Below are positions 56,200 to 64,000 of a DNA stretch of 64,000 bases, one piece after another. Positions within the stretch are counted from its first letter, which is position 1. Every line of letters begins with the position of its first letter. The DNA is taken from positions 806,001-870,000 of the forward strand of contig JANUSC010000050.1 of NCBI GenBank assembly GCA_025200525.1. The letters run 5' to 3'. The notes under the pieces are model-generated. The model ran no database searches and was not told the DNA's origin. It was given only the letters and a program-made list of their open reading frames with translations. This DNA is from Camellia lanceoleosa. Its lineage: Eukaryota > Streptophyta > Magnoliopsida > Ericales > Theaceae. Position numbers and translations under genes: made by a program.

Positions 56200-58531
56200 T
56201 GTAATAACCCGACCCTCGTATATGTTTTATGATACATTGTTAGTCCTTTATTATGTGAGATTACATGTTTATTACGCAATGGTAAGAAAGTCTATCTGTT
56301 GCCCAAGAATGTATCTGTTTGATTAGAATGTGTGGACCAAAAATTGGAGGCCTTAACGGCTTAATTATCAGAAATTGATTTTATATTTATGATCAGCATA
56401 ATTTTTAAGTAATATTAAGCATGTTTGCGAAATTTTAATTTTGGAATGATTAAACGATTCATTTTTGTCTTATATGCTTTACTCATGAATATATATATAT
56501 CTATCTAAGAGTTGTGTTGAGCCTATGATAAAAAACGTGAGACACTAAGGAAACAAATAAGAGGGAGTGAAGAAGAATTGGGGGAAAACGTGGTTCAGCA
56601 AGGGAACTAAGCAAAAATTGTTGGAATTGGGTGATTTAGCTCAAGGTAAACTCAAGTCCTTCTTGTTATAAGTTTGTAAGTGATGTGCATGTATGCTTCA
56701 TGTCTAATTTATGTTTGAGTAATAAGGGTTTCTCTCATTTAGTTGCTTAGACATCTAGGTTGAGGGTTGTATGAAATTCTACTTCACTCTATGTTTCTAT
56801 ATCATCTCTTCATGAAGTTATGTTGATACCAAGTGTTATGTTTGATGTGTATGAAGAAATTGAATACAAGAATGAAATCATGTTGATGAGTGTCAATGTT
56901 TGTTCAAATCAATGGGGTCATGAGATTAATTCAAGTTGTTTTACAAGAGTTTTGAGCCTTGATCATTATAGATTTGAAGTAGTTTTTGCAAAGGAGATAT
57001 TAAAGTTTAAGATACCAAGTTGGACCCCAAATTCGAAGTTCAGATTTTCTGAACTTGCGTGGTACGCTCGAGCGGAGGTCATGGCCGCTCGAGCTGGAAA
57101 ATCACCATCTCAGCAGTGCTTCTGAAATTACACTGTCCGCTCGAGCTGAGGAATTCCCGCTCGAGCGCAGAAATCACCCTCTCAGCATTTTTGGCGGAAT
57201 TATACTGTCCGCTCGAGCGGCCAAAGTGGCGCTCGAGCGGAGGCCTGATTCGTAGGAAAATTCTGTGTTGCTCTATTTTCTGTGCTATACCCTTTGGTCT
57301 TGTTAGAATATTTGTTTTGATGACCTTGAGATAAGTACGTATTCGTATGACCAAAAAGGGAAACTAATTGTTAAAGATAATTGTGTGCAGGGCACACTTC
57401 TGAAGGCACTAGCACGCCAACACGTCGCAGTGAGTAATAGTACCGCAATGACTCTTTACTCAATTTATTATGTATTAACGTTATGAATTATTATGAAATT
57501 GTGGATGTAAATGATGAATTATGGATAAACCATTATGAAATTGTGGAAACATCAAAAAGGTTGTGAAGTTATGCATGTCATATGTAAGATCTTGAGCACT
57601 TTTGGACTGCACCAAGGAAATTATGGATGTGTGAACTAATGTGGCCTAGGGCCCATTTGTGAACCAATTTGGCCTAGGGCCATTTGTGAATTAATGTGGC
57701 TACGAGCCTTTTATGAAATCATGAGGCCAAGGGCCGATGTGTGCAATATGAACTTTGTGAACGATGAAATCATGAGGCCAAGGGCCGATGTGTGCAATAT
57801 GAACTTTGTGAACGATGAAATTATGAGGCCAAGGGCCGATGTGCGAAATATGAACTTATGCTATTGTGAGCTTGTGAATCAAAAGGATTAAAGATCTATG
57901 TGACGAAGTGTAACTATGAACCCAAGGACTCTTTCGGGATGTGTGAAGTTCTTAGGCCAGGGGCCAAATTATGAATGTTATGAACCGATTAAGCTATACA
58001 GAGACAGACTAATTACACGATTTCAGCATTAATTATGTTTACATGCATATCAGTATTATTGTTCACTGAGCTTGACTCACCCTGCGTTATGTCTGTTTCT
58101 GTAGGTAACCAACCAGGAGGTCGACCATAACCCGGCATCGTCATACTTTTGTCAGCCTAGGCACAGCCAAGTTTTGGATCGGAATCCTACTTTTGTGAAG
58201 TCTGTTAGATGTTGGCTTATGCTTTTACTATTAGCCTAAGTTGTTATGTACTTAACATTTTTGTTATGTACCCCACTTCGGGGTTGGATTTGTATATGCA
58301 TGTAAATAACTAACTCTCAAGGGTATTTTTAGCTTTTGACTTTTAATGCACTTGTTCTATGAAATGTTTATGATCCTGGCATAACTTAGTAGCTCGATGG
58401 ATGGCGTATTTTCTGGTTTATATCACTTATTATTACAGCTTCCGGTCAAGCCCCTATATGAAATCAGGTTAAGTGTCCTTTTTCTGCTTAGGTCATGCCC
58501 AAACTTTTAGGGGCAAGTTTAGGGCGTGACA
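56200..58531 (+). mobile_element. E5 3' LTR
   Basis: It runs from TGTAATAACCCGACCC to TAGGGCGTGACA. It is nearly identical to the 5' LTR. The ladder is at 57065-57239, where the last two sites are perfect CGCTCGAGCG. Confidence 0.95.
57065..57239. repeat. palindrome ladder in the E5 3' LTR
   Basis: Six sites start at 57065, 57086, 57138, 57158, 57210 and 57230, with spacings 21, 52, 20, 52 and 20 bp. Four are perfect CGCTCGAGCG and two are CGCTCGAGCT. Confidence 0.9.
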
Positions 58532-58627
58532 AAAACTATCATAAAGTGTTATCTACAAACTGGAAAAGGAAATATATGAAATTTGCAAATCATCGATTAG
58601 AAATGGTTATTTTAAATTTTGACTCAC

Positions 58628-59832
58628 CTTCTCAAATTGAAAAGTGCCCAGTTTAGGCACACTATTCAATAAGTCTGACAAATTCTTGCAGCCAAGGTTA
58701 TTGCAAACATCCAATTCCGAGTGGGTCAAATTAGGAAACACAGGCCAATATTTGTCATTAGCAAAGCCAAAAGCCTTCATCAGAGATCATAAATGATAAA
58801 AATATTCAAATATATAAAACAAAAATGATGCTAGATAAAGTTCATAAATGATATAGCATTAGCATATGATAATCTACATCTTCACTTCTTATTAAAGTGA
58901 TGAAAAGGAAAAGTAAACTTACTGTCATGGTGCTAGCCTTTAGATGTAGATGCTTAATAGTAGAAATTGATTTCAAAAGCACAAATACTTGGTTCACATG
59001 TGTCATGGCTGCGAGAGCATGCTGGATAAGGGGCTTCAACACAAACACTTGCTTTAACTAATGAGGATAGGATATTCAGACAATAGCAAACCAAGCAATA
59101 ATCTTTGACTTGAAGGCTTTCAAGAATTGGTGTATCAACCATAACCACAGTCTTAGAGTTTCCTAATTGCCTTGTAGATATATGTATGATGTCTATTTTC
59201 CCAGAACCCATCTCTGCAGAAATAGATAATTCTTCGAACACATGGCAGAAAGAAAAGAGCTTCTGTGTCAAGTCATTTCTCAAAAAAATAAGTGAAACAT
59301 GAAAGATCATGAGACGATGGAAATAAATGGAGTTAGGAACATCAAACTGGATATGTGATCTGAGCTTTAGGACTTCAAGGGTTTTGCATATAATGAGGTT
59401 TCTAGGCAACTTAAGATTCGTGGATCTGCAAACATTGATATCAATTTCATGTACACGGCATCTTCTAGCAACACTTATCCATGCATTCAAACGAGATTCA
59501 TCAATTTTTGGATTACATCTTCAACAAAATTGTTGAATACTTGGCAAATCCTGAAAGAGGAGTACTCTGTCAATGAAATTCATGAAGATGACATCACGTT
59601 GATGGGTAGCAAATTGAGAAAACATTGTCCATGCATCAAATTCTAGATTGGGGACGAAAGCCCACATGTGTTGCCATCTTGATGATAGAATGCAGGTCCC
59701 AACTGTGTATTTTGTTGGAAGGAAAAAGAGAATGTGGACAAGAACCAAGTCTAGTAACCTGTTGATCCTATCTTCTCAATTCCCATTCAGTTTCTTCTTT
59801 GAACTAGGCCGATTGTTCGACCTCAAAGCCAT
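58628..59832 (-). pseudogene. F-box/LRR/FBD gene, exons 1 and 2
   Basis: Plant F-box/LRR/FBD proteins are substrate receptors of SCF ubiquitin ligases. Exon 1 (59832-58923) starts MALRSNNRPSSKKK. The F-box follows (LVHILFFLPTKYTVGTCILS, SRWQHMWAFVPNLEF), then a leucine-rich part (LPRNLIICKTLEVLKLRS, VFEELSISAE, TPILESLQVKDY) and a donor GTAAGT at 58922-58917. Exon 2 (58774-58628) reads YWPVFPNLTHSELDV, with a donor GTGAGT. A stop lies before the F-box, another after QDLPSIQQFC, and there is a shift near 59000, so it is a pseudogene. Exon 3 is at 49063-49143, beyond E5. Confidence 0.8.
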
Positions 59833-59893
59833 GAAATGTGCAATGCCTGGATAGATAAAGTCTATAAAAAAAATTTTATAATAAGCACTGGAT
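59833..59893. other. short remnant of the F-box gene leader
   Basis: Only about 60 bp of the original upstream DNA separates the start codon from solo LTR S3, so any core promoter was displaced by about 2.6 kb. Confidence 0.5.
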
Positions 59894-62509
59894 TGTAATA
59901 GCTCGGGTCGAGACCCGACCCTTTTTCTTTTTCATATAAAGATGGTTGCATTAAAAAGGTTTTTCCGTCAAAATTGGGCTTAGTCTAAAAATTTTCTGAG
60001 TGTGAAAGTTGAATTTTTAAAAACTCACAATTTGGAAAATAATTTTTTTCCGGTAATTGTTCCTTATATATTAAATAGTCTAATTTGATTTTATGAGGAT
60101 TTTTCTATGAAGTATTTTCCACTTTACTTCAACATCAAACTTAATAATTGCAGTCAAAAAATTAATTTTGTGATAAAATTGGGAGAACCACTTCTTGATT
60201 TAATTGAATTTTTCTTTGAATCCAAATGAAGGGTATTTCCTTATTTACATTGTAAACTTAAGTAAATGAAATATAAATGTAAGGGACTAAATGAAAACAT
60301 TTACTTAAATGCTAAAAATAAGGTTGATGTATGGGAATTCAAAACCAGCAAAAAATTTTCCGTGAGTGGTCATGCCCACGATCACAATTGTCGCACTTGC
60401 GACCAATTTGTAGTCCCGGTACTTTGTCTGCGGAATCCTTGGAGCCCGCTAGCTGCCCGCAACTCTCATGGTCACGCCTTCGATGGGAAAGATCGCACCC
60501 ACGATAGTCTATTTATAAAAGTCCTGAGTGTGCATCAAAACCCATTTTTTTTGCATTTTTCTCCCCCTTTTCTCTTTTTTGTCCACCATTATTGAGCATC
60601 TAAGCTCACAAAAACCTTTGATTTAGGGGGTTTAGGTGAAAATCTCACCCTAATTCTTAATGATAGAATGCATGGATCGTCGAGGGCTACGTTTTGAGCT
60701 AGGTTGATCGCATTTTCGTCACCATCAACCTTTAGGTGTTCATCAAATCTCTCTCTTTTGAGGTAGGAATACCTTTAATTTTGTATATCCTTGTGTTGAT
60801 ATGATTATGTGGTACTTTCGTAGTTATGACGATATATGAGCTAGTGTTCTGATTAAAAATATATAAATATATAAAAATGGGATTTTCTCTCCAAAAAAAT
60901 TTTATTTTTATTTTATTTTATTTTTTTGAAATGTTTTGAATGTTTGACATATTGAAGGTTAGCATTTGATAATTTGAAGGTTTTGCAAAAGAAATGAGAA
61001 AAATATCCCAATTTTCTTGAGATCCTAGGTTTGGAGATTTTGTTTAAAGATGGTTTTGAAACAAATTGATGTTTGTTAAAATGGAAATTGATATGGTATT
61101 GAAACACGTGGAAATTATGGAGTTGTGTAACCTCTGGATTTATGAAGGAATTATTGTTGATAATGGAAGTTATTGAATCAAATCTTTATGAAGCCTTGAA
61201 TTTATGATTTTAATGAAAATGAGATTTTTGAAAACTAAGTATTGCTTTAAAGTGAGATTGGAATTCATTTGAGTTGAAACACATGGTGATATTGTAATGA
61301 TATAAATTTTGGATCGATGTTATGATTATAGGTGATTATGGGAATTGTTGAGATTATCTTTGATTATGTATTACAGTAATTATTCTTGTCGAAATGAATT
61401 GAACCTTAAGTAAATTAAAACATTTGCAAACTCAAGTATTTCATTTGCATCACATGTTTTGACTTGAGACGACATATGATTTTGAAAAGTGATGAATCCA
61501 AGGAAGGGAGTAAATAGCGTAGTAATCCGGTTAGTAGAGTCAGTTTTGGAAAATGAATTGTGTGTTGTATTAGTACCCGCGTGGAAAGTCAAGGTGCCCA
61601 ATTGTTCAATCTTATGCTTGATGCTGGACGAATGCGGGAAAAGTTTTTCGGTGTCCACTGGCCCTACCATATCGAGCCGGCAAATGTAAAAAACCAAATG
61701 AGTTTTTGTGTCCATTGGCCCTTGTATCGAGTCAGCAAACGTGGAAAAACAAATTATTTTGGGTGTCCACTAGCATTGCCGTATTGAGCTGACAAATGTG
61801 AAGAAACGTGGGTTTTAGATGCCCATCGCCCTTCTGTATTGAACCGGTAACTGTGGGACTATTTTGATATATAAAATCTATATTTGTATTTGGCTCTTAC
61901 CTTGAGATTCTAGTGCGTATTTACTACCACATTGTTAATGTTGGACTCTGGTTTAATAAAAGTTCATTGAGCATCATTCTTTTAGCAGAAAAAATAATGG
62001 ATTTTAGCATGCTATTTGTATCTTGCATGATCATAATTATATCAAGAATTTATATACATTGTTAAAAGTATTGGGTATCATTGCTCATTCCTATCATAAA
62101 CAAAATTCAACAGGTTGTGACCACTTTAATAAAGAGCTAGTGGAGTGTTTTTTTTTTTTTTAGGGAGCACTGAAACTCTTTTGATGTTATGTGATACTGT
62201 TTTGAGTTAGTGTTCAATCTTCTATGCAATGATGGCCCCCGGCCTTGACAGGTGTAAACCCTTAGGGCATTTTGTTGTGTTCCTCTTAATTCATGAATCC
62301 TCTTGTATTATTTATTTTCGAACAGAAATGCTGTAATACTGAAAGGTGACGATGAAGAGAGCAAACCTAATGAGAAAGAGAAATGTTTTAATACATGAGA
62401 ATGGTGTCTTTTATTTTATTTCTTTAAATTCCACTTTGTATCATGAAATTGGACAATAATGAAGGATTGATAATTATAAAATGAATCAAAAAAGAATAAG
62501 GGCGTTACA
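59894..62509 (-). mobile_element. S3, solo LTR of the E1 LTR family
   Basis: The plus-strand left end is TGTAATAGCTCGGGTCGAG and the right end GGGCGTTACA. The flanks are TGGAT (59889-59893) and CGGAT (62510-62514), a 5-bp duplication with one mismatch. 60302-62074 matches E1 1-1737; 62075-62509 is unrelated to the E1 counterpart. The minus orientation is taken from E1. No internal domain, so solo. Confidence 0.75.
61650..61855. repeat. tandem repeat in S3, matching the E1 LTR array
   Basis: Four units of about 60-66 bp with a GTGTCCACTGGCCC core, as at 1312-1520. Confidence 0.7.
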
Positions 62510-62514
62510 CGGAT

Positions 62515-63560
62515 GCACGAAGGACACATCTCTTTTCAATTTTTTATAATTACACGGTTACCTATATATTTGTAAAGGGCATGTTTAGTAACCATTTCAT
62601 TTTCAGTTTTCAGCTTATATTTACAAAATTTTTAAAAATTGTCGTAAAAACTTGTTTGATAAATTTTTTAGTATATAAATAGTTGTCTCAATTTAGAAAT
62701 TTGAGGAAAAAACATAAACTCAAAAAATGAGTTTACGTTGGCTTTTAAATAGGAATTTAAAATTTTGACTAATAAAATGTTTTTTTCAAATAAATTTTTT
62801 TTCATTTTTTTTTTTCAATTATAATATATATGATCCCGTTGTCATAAATAATAAAAAATAAATATAAATATTTTAGGTCTAAACAAACATATTTTTTAGT
62901 TTATGTTTTTAAAATTTCTCAAACATTTTGTTCAAATCAAATGCTTTTGTAGTTTATGTTTTTCTAAAAATAAACAAAAACCAGTTTATAAAATATTTGT
63001 AAACATAAACAAAAAATATGAACGTTACCAAAAGCTACCAAAGTGTTTTTCTTTTTATTTATTTAACATTGAGAAATTATTATTATGCCCACTCTAAATC
63101 ATTTAAAATGGCTTAATTTTTTTTTTAGAACGTTTTTATTTTTCTATCAATTGCATAAGAACTCTAGATGCATAAATGACTAGCCCGCTCTCTCATTTTG
63201 TCTTTTAAGTATGTCCATGTATGTAATAGAGAGATGCAATAGAAGCTCACATCAAGGAATTGTAAAATTAATTGAGGACGAGAGAGAGGACCATAGAATA
63301 TCCATAGGCTCTATTTGGTTGTCGAGAAAACTCAGACAATAAAAAAAATCTTGAGTTTTTAAGATTCTCGTTACCTAGTATAAAAAAAAATAAAAAAAAA
63401 TAAAAAAAAGAGAGAGAGAGAGAAGAGGAAATGAAAAAGAAAAAGAAGAATAGAGGCAAAAAAAGTGACCCTATTGAGTTGAATATCTCATTGTTGTTTT
63501 AACGAATACAAATCTCATATGTCTAGTTTTTCTATTGATTTCAGTTGGTTTCTCAGCAAC
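62515..63560. other. AT-rich DNA without a recognised gene
   Basis: There are long A and T runs and no open frame of interest. At about 63378-63424 an A-rich run passes into a (GA)n microsatellite. It could be host intergenic DNA or old transposon remains. Confidence 0.6.
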
Positions 63561-63569
63561 TAACTAGAG

Positions 63570-63800
63570 GGCTACTGTACCACTGGAGGTGGTGGTAGTG
63601 TGGAAAGGCGCTGGCCTTCCACATAGGTTAGCAAGGCTTGATTCCGGGGCACAACTAACAACCCATTTATTTGGTGAGGGTGCTAGTGTTGTACTCCATT
63701 CATGATTCTGCCCCCAATGCTGAGAGTTGGTGCATTCCCCACTTACTCGATGGTAAATCCCTTCTTTTGAGTTTGGTTAAATCTAACTATCAACTTATTA
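63570..63800 (+). mobile_element. possible tRNA-derived SINE
   Basis: An A-box-like TGGTAGTGTGG (63593-63603) and a B-box-like GGCTTGATTCC (63635-63645; two transitions from GGTTCGATTCC) lie about 32 bp apart, as in RNA polymerase III promoters of tRNA-derived SINEs. The intervening bases do not fold as a tRNA by eye. The 3' end and target duplication could not be set. Confidence 0.4.
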
Positions 63801-64000
63801 TCTGGGGCATGAACCCAAAGATGCTATGATCGTCTTTTTTATGATTCAAAGGGGAAAAAAAAAAGGTTACTGTTGGTATAAATTTTCTTTTAAGTAAGAA
63901 AAAAGAACATAGTTTTCGTTAAGGCTCTGTTTCATTAAAAAAAAAAAATAAATTTTGGAAAATGAAAATGGTGAAAAGTAAAGTAAAAGAAAAGAAAAGA
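63801..64000. other. AT-rich DNA, nothing recognised
   Basis: Poly-A and A/G-rich stretches only. Confidence 0.6.

Larger units (their letters stand above)
49161..58531 (+). mobile_element. E5, complete young Ty3/gypsy (chromovirus-like) element
   Basis: 9371 bp, flanked by perfect AAAAC repeats (49156-49160 and 58532-58536). LTRs are 49161-51491 and 56200-58531, with about 14 substitutions and two small indels between them by eye. The primer site, single polyprotein frame, purine tract and both LTRs are present. It sits in an intron of the F-box gene. The order gag-protease-RT-RNase H-integrase and the C-terminal chromodomain-like tail place it near the Tekay/Del group. Confidence 0.95.

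Noticed and set aside
59889..62514. Mismatched target duplications as proof against the solo-LTR calls
   Set aside because: S1, S3, E2 and E3 each show one mismatch in five bases, always at an edge base. This is compatible with later mutation, and ends, orientation and family matches agree.

Overview
The window is plant nuclear DNA, almost certainly from an angiosperm. It is AT-rich and has no bacterial gene arrangement. Nearly all of it consists of LTR retrotransposons inserted into one another: Ty3/gypsy chromovirus-like elements, Ogre/Tat-like elements and one Ty1/copia fragment. The only host gene I can support is a broken F-box/LRR/FBD gene on the minus strand. I cannot name the species.

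Layout, using my own labels. E1 (1-5902, minus) is a decayed gypsy element: an LTR at 1-2323, then pol and gag. S1 (6101-8986, minus) is a solo LTR. 8987-10616 is old, mostly unassigned DNA with a possible LTR edge at 9663. E4 (plus) is an old gypsy element. Its 5' LTR starts at 10617, is split at 13817 and resumes at 44019, and its gag-pol runs 44717-47345 before being cut off. E2 (13818-44013, minus) is a gypsy element inserted in the E4 LTR. E3 (18963-39517, plus) is a 20.5-kb Ogre/Tat-like element inserted in the E2 reverse transcriptase. S2 (21204-24945) is a solo LTR inserted in the E3 5' LTR, with a perfect GAGGG duplication. This gives four nested levels: S2 in E3 in E2 in E4. E6 (47424-49062, minus) is a copia fragment (gag, primer site, LTR) inside the FBD exon of the F-box gene. 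E5 (49161-58531, plus) is a complete young gypsy element in an intron of the same gene, flanked by a perfect AAAAC duplication. S3 (59894-62509) is a solo LTR just upstream of the F-box start codon and belongs to the E1 LTR family. 62510-64000 is AT-rich, with a microsatellite and a possible SINE.

E3 is the odd element. It has Ogre/Tat-type LTRs, primer site, gag and protease. I see no reverse transcriptase or integrase. In their place is an antisense, intron-containing, decayed gene for a plant mobile domain (MAIN-like) protein. It looks non-autonomous.

The most interesting signal is one that no standard feature type names. LTRs of unrelated lineages carry ladders of about 10-bp palindromic CG-containing sites, spaced 20-21 bp apart (two DNA turns) and sometimes 31-32 or 50-52 bp (three or five turns). 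The palindrome differs between families (CGCTCGAGCG, CGCACGTGCG, GCCGATCGGC, GCC-GGTC-GGC) while the spacing is kept. In the Ogre-like LTRs the core varies together with a separate hairpin. A further ladder lies upstream of the antisense gene in E3. All comparisons were made by eye.
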